DNA from: DASXMT01 sp963803065
Lineage (GTDB): Bacteria; Actinomycetota; Acidimicrobiia; Acidimicrobiales; RAAP-2
Direction of reading: 5' to 3'
Assembly: GCA_963803065.1 (NCBI GenBank)
Contig: CAWDKW010000002.1
Location: 1-64,000 of the forward strand
DNA: 64,000 nucleotides
Shown: piece after piece, positions 1-6,779 of the stretch
Numbering within the stretch: the stretch's first letter is position 1
Layout of the letters: each line of letters starts with the position of its first letter
The notes under the pieces: model-generated
Told to the model about the DNA's origin: nothing
The model's input: the letters and a program-made list of their open reading frames with translations, nothing else
Databases searched by the model: none
Made by a program: the position numbers and the translations under genes

Positions 1-124
1 CTCGCCGGAGGCGATCCGGTCGACAATCGATCGCTTTGCCGAGGCCGGCGTCGACGAACTGGTCTTCACCGCCACCACGACGGATCCCATGGAGTCCCTC
101 GACCGCCTGGCCGACGTGATCTGA
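1..124 (+). CDS. LLM-class flavin/F420-dependent oxidoreductase, C-terminal fragment
   Basis: Only the last 40 codons are inside the window; the frame runs from base 2 to TGA at 122-124. The tail reads IDRFAEAGVDELVF, then a short linker, then SLDRLADVI. This is the typical closing strand and helix of luciferase-like (LLM) monooxygenases and F420-dependent reductases, where the last beta strand of the TIM barrel is followed by a helix. Substrate and cofactor cannot be judged from this piece. Other F420-type proteins in the window make F420 use plausible. Confidence 0.6.
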   Translation, partial: SPEAIRSTIDRFAEAGVDELVFTATTTDPMESLDRLADVI

Positions 125-144
125 GCGCTCGGCCTCCTCCCGGA

Positions 145-354
145 CTACTCCTTCTTCCCCATCCCGAGCATACGAAGGAGAAGCGAACCCGCCCGCCCCG
201 GCTTAGCGTTGCGCTTGTGGTCCGAACCGTGGCCGAAACGGCCAGATTCCCCACCGCCACTTCCGCCCAGCGGGAGGCTGTTGGGTTCCTCGTACTTCGG
301 GACCTTCGCCAGTGGATGCCTTTTCTTACGCGGTTTGTCGCCAGCGGAGCCCAT
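145..354 (-). CDS. small basic protein of unknown function
   Basis: A 69-residue frame rich in Lys, Arg, Gly and Pro, with a KVPKYEEPNSLPLGG stretch and a hydrophobic-basic C-terminus (SLLLRMLGMGKKE). The composition is protein-like rather than shadow-like. A GGAG lies just upstream of the ATG but very close to it. It sits convergent to the LLM gene and divergent from the next + strand gene. I do not recognise a family, and it may not be translated. Confidence 0.35.
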   Translation of the reverse strand: MGSAGDKPRKKRHPLAKVPKYEEPNSLPLGGSGGGESGRFGHGSDHKRNAKPGRAGSLLLRMLGMGKKE

Positions 355-498
355 GACTCCATCATGCCCGACCGGTCGCCGCGATGGCGGGGTAGGGCGC
401 CAGCCGTCACGAGTCCCGACAGCACGACCTGTCGTCAGGCAGGTCTACGCTCGGGTGCTAAGTCTCCGGGGGCACTCGGACAGATCGAGGAGAGGCAC

Positions 499-771
499 AT
501 GGCTGAGGGCATCAAGCTCGACGGACATCACCGGGCAACGGTGACGAAGATCTTCCAGCATCCGGTCAGCCACAACATCCAATGGCACGACGTTCTGTCC
601 CTGCTGCGCAGCGTGGGCCGCGTCGTCGAGGGCCACGACGGCCGGTTCAAGGTGACCCTCGGTGCCGAGACCGAGACGCTCGACGCACCCCGGGGTCCCG
701 ATATCGGCGAGCGGATGGTGATCGATCTTCGTCGGATGCTCACAGGCGCCGGTATCACTCCCGGCTCGTAA
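499..771 (+). CDS. conserved hypothetical protein, HicA-like size
   Basis: A 90-residue protein. The ATG at 499 is chosen because GAGGAGAGG lies four bases upstream, while a longer in-frame extension to 217 has low-complexity, non-protein-like sequence. The protein reads as an N-terminal helix (HHRATVTKIFQHP), a WHDVLSLLRSVG segment, a short beta part ending in TETLDAPRG, and a final VIDLRRML helix. The motif order resembles small actinobacterial hypotheticals with a HicA-like fold (helix with a three-stranded sheet). No partner antitoxin is next to it, so toxin function should not be assumed. Confidence 0.7.
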   Translation: MAEGIKLDGHHRATVTKIFQHPVSHNIQWHDVLSLLRSVGRVVEGHDGRFKVTLGAETETLDAPRGPDIGERMVIDLRRMLTGAGITPGS

Positions 772-790
772 CAGTCTTCGGTCCCCGGTG

Positions 791-2254
791 TCATGCCACT
801 TCTGCACCAGCCGCCTCTCGTTCCGACTCACTGCCGATACCGGCGGTCGTCTGTGACCGGCGCATGCCAAAGAACGCGATGAGGGCCCCGAGCCCGGCAA
901 ACAGGGCGCCGAACCAAAACGCAACGGAGAACCCGTGATTCAGTCCGGCAATTGCTTCCTGCTGCCCGTGACCGTGCGTACTGGCGAATCTGGTTGTGAC
1001 CGAGACGGCGATCGTTGAGAGAACGGCCACCCCGAGCGCTCCGCCGATCTGCTGGGTGGTCGTGATGAGTCCAGAGGCAACTCCGGCTTCGTCTGGGGTA
1101 ACGCCGCTCACGGCGCCGATCGTCACTGGCACGAAGGAGAGTCCCAGTCCGACCCCGGCCAGCAGGAAACCCGGAAGCAAGGTGCCCACGTAGGTCCCCT
1201 GCGGCGTTATCTGCGTGAAGTAGATCAGGCCTCCGGCCGCCAGCACCATTCCGACAGTCATGACGTTGCGAACGCCGACCCTGGCCACAAGCGTCTGAGC
1301 GGCCCCGGCAGCGATGATGATGGCAAATGCAATCGTGAGGTAGCCGATCCCCGTCCGGAGGGCTGAGTAGCCGAGGACCTGCTGCATGTAGAGGGACAAG
1401 AAGTAGAACATCGAGAAGATCGATGCACCCAAGGCCAACGAGACGATATTGGAGACTCTGAGACTTCGGTTCCCAAAGATGGACAGGGGTACGAGTGGAG
1501 ACGCCGTTCGACGTTCGATGAGGACGAAGCCGCCCAACAGGATGACCGCCCCAGCCAAGGTGCCGATCGTGTTCGGCGATGCCCACCCCCAACTCGTGCT
1601 CTTGACCAGGGCGAAGACCAACAGAATGAGGCTGGCGGTGAGAGTGATGGCGCCAGGGACATCGAACCCGCGCCGTTCGTCTTCCGACAGTGAGGGAGCG
1701 AGAATGAACAGGCTGGCCAGGACGACCAGGGAGCCGATGGGCACATTGACGTAGAAGATCCATTGCCAGCCGACTTCCTGGGTAAGGACGCCGCCGAGCA
1801 GCACGCCGAACGCTCCGCCGGCTCCGGCGATTGCTCCCCAGATGCTCAATGCCTTGTTGCGCTCTGACCCCTCATCGAAGGTCACCGTGAGGATGGAGAG
1901 AGCGGCGGGCGAGAGGATTGCGGCGCCGAGTCCCTGCACCGCGCGGGCAGTCACCAGCCAGCCGCTGCTTGTCGCCAAGCCACAGAACAGTGACGCCAGC
2001 GTGAAGAGCGAGACACCGGTGACAAAGACTCGACGGCGTCCCAACTTGTCGGCAACCCGTCCTCCCAACATCAAGAAGCCACCGAAGAACAGGGCATAGG
2101 CATTCAACACCCAGAGCAGGTTCTGCTCCGAGAAATGCAAACCACTCTGAATGGATGGGAGGGCGACGTTCACAATTGAGACATCCAGGATGACCATGAA
2201 CTGGGCCACGCAGATGATCGCCAATGCAAACCACTTCCGGGAATCGGTCTTCAC
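791..2254 (-). CDS. DHA2-family MFS multidrug efflux transporter
   Basis: A 487-residue integral membrane protein of the 14-helix EmrB/QacA type. Visible family motifs are LDVSIVNVALPSIQ in helix 1, GGRVADKLGRRRVF (motif A) in the helix 2-3 loop, and a GAIAGAGGAFGVLLGG motif-C-like antiporter segment near residues 150-165. Such proteins export drugs or dyes in exchange for protons. The start is the GTG at 2254, since AGGAGG lies four bases upstream; an in-frame extension to 2290 lacks a ribosome site. It ends with a hydrophilic tail rich in Glu and Ala. No regulator gene is adjacent. Confidence 0.9.
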   Translation of the reverse strand: MKTDSRKWFALAIICVAQFMVILDVSIVNVALPSIQSGLHFSEQNLLWVLNAYALFFGGFLMLGGRVADKLGRRRVFVTGVSLFTLASLFCGLATSSGWLVTARAVQGLGAAILSPAALSILTVTFDEGSERNKALSIWGAIAGAGGAFGVLLGGVLTQEVGWQWIFYVNVPIGSLVVLASLFILAPSLSEDERRGFDVPGAITLTASLILLVFALVKSTSWGWASPNTIGTLAGAVILLGGFVLIERRTASPLVPLSIFGNRSLRVSNIVSLALGASIFSMFYFLSLYMQQVLGYSALRTGIGYLTIAFAIIIAAGAAQTLVARVGVRNVMTVGMVLAAGGLIYFTQITPQGTYVGTLLPGFLLAGVGLGLSFVPVTIGAVSGVTPDEAGVASGLITTTQQIGGALGVAVLSTIAVSVTTRFASTHGHGQQEAIAGLNHGFSVAFWFGALFAGLGALIAFFGMRRSQTTAGIGSESEREAAGAEVA

Positions 2255-2576
2255 TGTTCCTCCGCAACTGTCGTTCCGAGCTCCAACCAATAAGACGGAT
2301 TGGACCGGTCGAATTCGACGCCCTCTGAAAGAAAACCGAAAAAATCAGCCGACGGGGCCCACGGCGGGACATGGCACGCTGCGGGCCGGGTGGTCTATGA
2401 GCTCACCAACTCCCGCTCGTTCCCGGAAACCCGGCGGTCCTCTGCGATGTCATTGTCGATCACGTCTACACCATGGGGCGTGAACGATGCTCAGGCTGCC
2501 GGTGGTGATGACTTCGTGTTTCGCTTTTGACGATGACGATGACGATCACGCCGGCGTCGACGACCTGGGGCACACA
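2255..2576. other. 322-bp intergenic stretch without a convincing gene
   Basis: This gap separates the exporter start from the terminator behind the CsbD gene. It is less GC-rich than its neighbours and includes a run of GATGAC repeats near 2530-2545. A 76-codon + strand frame crosses it but has no ribosome site or recognisable domain. Promoters for the exporter probably lie in its first 100 bases, but I cannot point to convincing boxes. Confidence 0.4.
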
Positions 2577-2608
2577 AAAGGACCCCTGGCGGAAGCCAGG
2601 GGCCCTTT
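2577..2608 (-). terminator. rho-independent terminator of the CsbD gene
   Basis: A 14-bp stem with one A/G mismatch (arms around CCCCTGGC and GCCAGGGG) closes on a GGAA loop. A/T-rich ends on both sides give a TTTT run after the stem on the minus strand. It begins 19 bases after the CsbD stop codon. The A run on the other side means it could also act on + strand transcription. Confidence 0.75.
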
Positions 2609-2626
2609 ACTGCGACTGTCATCAAC

Positions 2627-2803
2627 CTATTTCTTGCCGACGGCGTCCTTAAGGTTCTCACCGGCCTGCTTGAGATTGCCCTTGGCCTTGTCACCCTTGC
2701 CCTCGGCTTCCATCGAGCGGTCATTCGTCGCTTTTCCGGTCGCCTCCTTGGCTTTACCCTTTACTTCTTGTGCCTTGTTCTTGGCATCGTCTGCAAGTCC
2801 CAT
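2627..2803 (-). CDS. CsbD family stress protein
   Basis: A 58-residue, very hydrophilic protein reading MGLADDAKNKAQEVKGKAKE at its start, with repeated KGKAKEATGKA and EGKGDKAKGNLKQAGENLKD segments. This Lys/Ala/Gly-rich helical repeat is the CsbD signature; family members accumulate under general stress (sigma-B in Bacillus), and their molecular role is unknown. GAGGAG lies six bases before the ATG. Longer in-frame starts are not supported. A strong terminator follows. Confidence 0.9.
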   Translation of the reverse strand: MGLADDAKNKAQEVKGKAKEATGKATNDRSMEAEGKGDKAKGNLKQAGENLKDAVGKK

Positions 2804-3019
2804 ATCACTCCTCACATTGTTCGGCGACCCTATTGATCGACCGTGGCAATCCATTGTTTGTAGCCAACCGGCCCGCCATCCAAACCTGCCCAAAGCAACC
2901 TGATGGTTGGCCCTTCCCCTGTCAGCGCACCCAAGAGGCACAGGACCACACACAACGGTACAAGTGGCACTTTGACCATGGATCAACGCTTCTGATCGGG
3001 TTGTACGACACAACGAGAT

Positions 3020-3184
3020 CTACCAGCGGTAGAACCTCCGACTTCCAGCGCTCTCGCCCCGGCCGATGAGGAGGCCGACCAGCCAGAGGACGAAGAGGAC
3101 GGCGGCAACGACCCACAACACATGAATGGCGAAACCCAGGCCAACAAATATGGCGACCAAAATCAACGCAAGCAGTATGAGCAC
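3020..3184 (-). CDS. small hydrophobic membrane protein (54 residues)
   Basis: Starting at the GTG at 3184, the frame encodes two closely spaced hydrophobic segments (VLILLALILVAIFVGLGFAI and VLWVVAAVLFVLWLVGLLIG) and ends in a basic RRFYRW tail. Actinobacteria commonly encode such 50-60-residue hydrophobic proteins, often near stress genes, with an LWW-type centre and an RWYRW-like end. GGGGAG is nine bases upstream. It probably sits in the membrane as a hairpin; its function is unknown. It lies upstream of the CsbD gene on the same strand, but the 216-bp gap argues for separate promoters. Confidence 0.75.
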   Translation of the reverse strand: MLILLALILVAIFVGLGFAIHVLWVVAAVLFVLWLVGLLIGRGESAGSRRFYRW

Positions 3185-3362
3185 CCGAATCGGCTCCCCG
3201 TGTCTGTCGAGACCCCCGTGGTCCCTTCCATTTGGTTTCCCAAGGTCGGCCGATCCGAAACCGCAAGGTTCGGGAGTGAGCCTCGTTGTGACTACGTCCG
3301 AGCCGTGACGATTCCCGTCGTCAGGTCGGTCCTTCCGGTTTTAGCGAACGAATGGAGAGGTG

Positions 3363-3524
3363 ATGATCGTGAGCGACAAGGACCCACCATCCATCACCAC
3401 TGATGTTCCCCAACTCGTCAATGCGCTCACCAAGCTGACCGAAGAATCCTGCCCGATTGTGGCGAGCCAGCCGTCGTCGAGCGAGCGAAGACAGAAACAG
3501 GGGAAGCAGCCGAACTGGTCTTGA
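3363..3524 (+). CDS. possible small protein, 53 codons
   Basis: The ATG at 3363 follows GGAGAG closely. The frame reads MIVSDKDPPSITTDVPQLVN and then a helical LTKLTEESC segment before losing protein-like composition. In a shifted frame downstream of its stop (about 3525-3630) a sequence LLKRILPQLRAGHDALDWLL also looks protein-like. The locus may therefore be a decayed, frameshifted gene rather than a true small protein. No family recognised. Confidence 0.3.
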   Translation: MIVSDKDPPSITTDVPQLVNALTKLTEESCPIVASQPSSSERRQKQGKQPNWS

Positions 3525-4098
3525 ACGTCCGCTGCTCAAACGAATCCTGCCGCAGCTTCGAGCCGGGCATGACGCCTTGGACTGGCTCTTGAATCAAGGC
3601 CCGCGCTTCTCGGCATGTGGCTAAGAGACGGCCGGCGACAGTAGCGGGCCCGGGCAGGACAAGGGATACGTCGGCCGAGGCACCTTCGACTTGGCCGACA
3701 GATTCTGGCGCCGGGTTGCCCGCAAACGCGGTCGAAGGGTTCGAGCTCCTTGTCCTCACCGCGTTCGAGCTTCGGGTCGCGGTCATTCCCGCGCGGAACG
3801 ATGCGGGTCTCGGTCAACAACGCGAGACCAGCACCGAGAGTGGCACGTGGCCCTTGACTCTCGGAACGATGTTCCGGAACGGGGTCAAGTATTCACCGGC
3901 TAGTCGCGGACGACAGGGTTCGTTGGCATTGTTTTCTCGGTGTGCCCTTTTTATGAGATGACGCCCTGACTCTCCCGAGAGACCGACATCAATCTCAGCT
4001 GGCGCCCCGGTTCGTACGAAAGATCCCTGGCCATCCCGTATAGGCCCACGAGCAGTCCGCTGGTACACTCAATTGCTCTTGGCCGGAATGAGGCGAAG
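3525..4098. other. 574-bp stretch, probably degenerate coding sequence
   Basis: No frame here combines a ribosome site, protein-like composition and family motifs. Several 90-115-codon frames exist on both strands but look like GC-rich shadows. The part up to 3630 may be the frameshifted remainder of the gene starting at 3363. The last 100 bases, ending just before 4099, should hold the promoter of the ubiquitin-like gene. Confidence 0.4.
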
Positions 4099-4755
4099 AT
4101 GAGCCACTTCGCGATGAGAAAGATCCCCGTTCGTCTGGATTTGCGGCGGCGCCGAGCGTTTGTTCATGGGGAGCACCCACTGCGATCCTTGGTTGCGGTA
4201 GTTGTCATGGGAGTTGGTACGTGCTTGGGACTGCCTTTCTTCGATACGCCTGCCGCCTATTCCGCCGTGGGCGAGCACATCTTCGTGAAGACAATCGCGG
4301 GTAGGACATTGACCATCCATGCTGGGCTGAGTGAGACCACTGAGAATGTCAAGGAGAAGATCCAGCACCAAGACGGCATACCGCCGAATCATCAGCGCTT
4401 GATCTTCAAAGGAAGGGTCCTCGATGACGAGAGATCACTCGCCTCCTACGGAATAAGGCACGGCAGCACACTGCACCTCGTATTCGTGCTTAACGGCAAT
4501 GATGCGAGGCCAACGGCACCCCATGTGTCCGACCCTGGATCCAGGTCGGTCGCTATCCCGCCTGGAACACCGACAGGTGTCGTGGTGTCGGGCTCGGGTA
4601 TGGCCGACTGGTTGGCGTCCGTCGCCGCCCAGTTCGGCAATCCATCGATTACCTACTCACAGGCCGTGGCTTCCGCCGCAACCACCTGCTCGGCTGCCGT
4701 CGAGACGAAGCCCGGCAACTCTGTGCTCTGGGCCTATTGCGCCCTCCCATCGTGA
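4099..4755 (+). CDS. exported protein with a eukaryote-like ubiquitin domain
   Basis: 218 residues. Residues 1-55 form a basic N-terminus and hydrophobic signal (SLVAVVVMGVGTCLGLPFF) ending near AAYSA. Residues 59-132 align without gaps to ubiquitin. By hand I count about 41 of 76 identities, including IFVKT, ENVK, KIQ, GIPP, QRLIF and STLHLV. The Ile44/Val70 surface is kept, and Lys6, Lys27 and Lys29 are kept. Lys11 and Lys48 are Arg, Lys33 is Gln and Lys63 is His. Gly75 is kept but Gly76 is Asn, and an 84-residue tail of unknown fold with two Cys follows. Diglycine conjugation therefore looks unlikely as encoded. No E1, E2 or protease gene is near. An ATG at 4114 is an alternative start. 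Secreted ubiquitin is known from Bacteroides fragilis (BfUbb). Confidence 0.9.
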   Translation: MSHFAMRKIPVRLDLRRRRAFVHGEHPLRSLVAVVVMGVGTCLGLPFFDTPAAYSAVGEHIFVKTIAGRTLTIHAGLSETTENVKEKIQHQDGIPPNHQRLIFKGRVLDDERSLASYGIRHGSTLHLVFVLNGNDARPTAPHVSDPGSRSVAIPPGTPTGVVVSGSGMADWLASVAAQFGNPSITYSQAVASAATTCSAAVETKPGNSVLWAYCALPS

Positions 4756-5031
4756 AGATCTGATAGCCACGAGATGGACCACGTTGCGTCGACCGCGTCC
4801 CGGGGCATCCGGTCTGCCGACATCCAGCTGAACCTCGAGATAGTGGCACCTGGGAACGACCTCGTGAGGATCGGCATTATGACGACAGGGGTCCGTGGGT
4901 GCGCCCTCAAAGGAGGGTCCACCGGACCCTCCGGGCGAACGAACCACCGCACGCCGGGAGTCAGCGAGCGTTAGTTGCCGGGAAAGAGCAAGTCCCATAG
5001 ATTGACGTGCACTGAAAACGGAGGAGAAACC

Positions 5032-6222
5032 GTGGTTCATCGACTCACCAGGGGAATGGTCGCACTTGTTGGTGCGGGCGGTCTCATTATTTCTGCCGGA
5101 GTAGTTGGTGTGGGAATAGGACCGGCTGGAGCAGTGCCGACCACGCTCACGGTGGGATGTGGGCAGGGAAGCTACGCCTCGATTGGAGCGGCGGTAGGTG
5201 CGGCCGGGCCCGGGAACACCATCTTGGTCTGTCCCGGCACGTACACGGAGGATGTCGTCGTGCCGCCCTCAAAGCCGCTCTCCATCCAAGGCATCGGGAA
5301 TCCCGTCGTCGATGCCACCGGCCTCAACAATGGAGTACAAGTACTGGCATCGAACAGCAGTGTGAAGGGGTTGGTAGTCGAGAATGCGATCGGAGAGGGA
5401 ATCCTCGTCCAGGGAGTACCGGGCACGCCGATCACCGGCGTGACGGTAAGCGGCAATACCGTTATCCAGAACGACCAGGGCAATCCGACCGGGGCACCTA
5501 TCACCAGTTCGCCGTATCCGGAGTGCAACGGGTCGGCCCAGGCCCCGGGTGACTGTGGTGAGGGTATCCACCTGATGGTGGCTGACAACTCGTCGGTCGT
5601 CGGCAACCAGGTCAACCACAACAGCGGCGGCATCTTGTTGACTGACGAGTTCGGGCCGACCGATGGGAACCTGGTGGCTTTCAATAACGTGTCCAACAAT
5701 ACGTTGGACTGCGGAATCACGGTGGCTGGCCACAACCCAGCTGCGTTCAGCGGTGATCTGCCCCAACCGACCGTCGGCGGTGTGTTCAACAATAGAATCG
5801 CCTATAACGTGATCTCTGGTAACGGCGTCGCCGGCCAGGGTGCAGGGGTGATTCTGGCCACACCATTTCCGGGTGGAGCCGTTTACAACAACCAAGTCCA
5901 AAACAACATCCTGTGGGGCAACGGACTCGCCGGGGTCACCGTTCACAGCCACGCACCCGGTCAGGACGTCAACGGCAACACCATTGAAGGCAACTTCATC
6001 GGCACCAACAATCTCGACGGTGACCCGGACTTCTATCCCTCGGTGGACCCGTCAACCACCGGTGTGATCGTTGCCGCCGTTGCTCCGCTCAGCATCACCA
6101 TCGAGCACAACCTCATCGTCAACAATGTCTATGGCGTGTGGATGATGCCTGCTGTTACAGCCACGGGGACGGCCACGAATCTGTATCTCAATGTGACCAC
6201 GCCCGTATTCGTGGCACCGTGA
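5032..6222 (+). CDS. secreted right-handed beta-helix protein
   Basis: 396 residues from the GTG at 5032, which follows GGAGGAG by four bases; a longer TTG start at 4975 has no such site. A signal peptide (hydrophobic core GMVALVGAGGLIISAGVVGV, cleavage near PAGA) precedes an export domain. After ASIGAAVGAAGPGNTILVCP, typical of the first coil of pectin-lyase-like helices, there are many NN- and GN-ladder repeats such as NNVSNN, NNRIAYNVISGN and NNQVQNNILWGN. The fold is well supported. No catalytic lyase or hydrolase residues can be assigned, so it may be a surface or carbohydrate-binding protein. Confidence 0.8.
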   Translation: MVHRLTRGMVALVGAGGLIISAGVVGVGIGPAGAVPTTLTVGCGQGSYASIGAAVGAAGPGNTILVCPGTYTEDVVVPPSKPLSIQGIGNPVVDATGLNNGVQVLASNSSVKGLVVENAIGEGILVQGVPGTPITGVTVSGNTVIQNDQGNPTGAPITSSPYPECNGSAQAPGDCGEGIHLMVADNSSVVGNQVNHNSGGILLTDEFGPTDGNLVAFNNVSNNTLDCGITVAGHNPAAFSGDLPQPTVGGVFNNRIAYNVISGNGVAGQGAGVILATPFPGGAVYNNQVQNNILWGNGLAGVTVHSHAPGQDVNGNTIEGNFIGTNNLDGDPDFYPSVDPSTTGVIVAAVAPLSITIEHNLIVNNVYGVWMMPAVTATGTATNLYLNVTTPVFVAP

Positions 6223-6232
6223 CGAAACGGCG

Positions 6233-6554
6233 TTGATCGAACTCTCGGACCATCTGTCGCATCCCGGCTCCAGGGCAGTCGAAGATCAAAGAAGCGATCC
6301 AAACGAGAATGACCCGTTCGTAGCTACCGCCACGGCGATACGGTCGCTGCCAGTGGCGTGCGACAATGACAACCCAGCAGAGTTGACGGACGATGGTGCC
6401 TACCTCGCCTGGATCTCGGCCCACCCCAACGGATTCGTCCTAGGCGCCAATCGTCCATCCAGCGCCGCCTACGTCGTTCTACATCGGTGAGTGCCCCACA
6501 ATCGGCGGAGGGCCTGCGCATGGGCAGTCATGGACTGCCGATTACCCCCCATGA
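6233..6554 (+). pseudogene. frameshifted small protein with an AYLAWISAHPNGFVL motif
   Basis: The frame from a TTG at 6233 ends at a TGA right after AYVVLHR (6490). One frame over, the sequence continues as CPTIGGGPAHG and then SWTADYPP, ending at 6552-6554. I recall small bacterial proteins with the order YLAW..HP.G.VLN, LHR..C.TI and W(T)..Y, so this looks like one gene broken by a one-base insertion near 6487. The start is uncertain and no ribosome site is clear. Confidence 0.4.
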
Positions 6555-6642
6555 GGTACAGGAATCCGAGCACGATCGTGCCAAGGCAGCCGAACGAGAC
6601 GCCGGTGGTGCCACGACTGGTGACGAAGGCGCGTGGGCTCAC
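6469..6642 (-). CDS. possible small membrane protein, VSPR-VTSRG family
   Basis: The frame starts VSPRAFVTSRGTTGVSFGCL and continues into a hydrophobic GTIVLGFLYLM segment. The same opening (VSPR.YVTSRG.TGVSFG) occurs in the phage-island protein at 9839-10054, so a real family is seen twice in this window. Here the part after the membrane segment looks random and runs into the opposite-strand remnant ending at 6554. It is probably a decayed copy. Confidence 0.35.
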   Translation of the reverse strand: MSPRAFVTSRGTTGVSFGCLGTIVLGFLYLMGGNRQSMTAHAQALRRLWGTHRCRTT

Positions 6643-6779
6643 GCCGCCATTGTGCGCCATGGGGTGTGACGGCCGGGGTCCATGTGAAGGGGGTGCCAGG
6701 CTCCGATTCTTGCGAACTGGTGGACTCCCTGTCGCGGGCCGGCTACGGTCCGTGGTAGCCCAAAATCACCGGGGGAAAC

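Noticed and set aside
499..771. Toxin-antitoxin (HicA) assignment
   Set aside because: Size is right but no HicB-like gene is adjacent and key residues cannot be confirmed by eye.
3617..3961. 114-codon + strand frame
   Set aside because: No ribosome site, no motif, and equally long frames exist on the other strand in this degenerate stretch.
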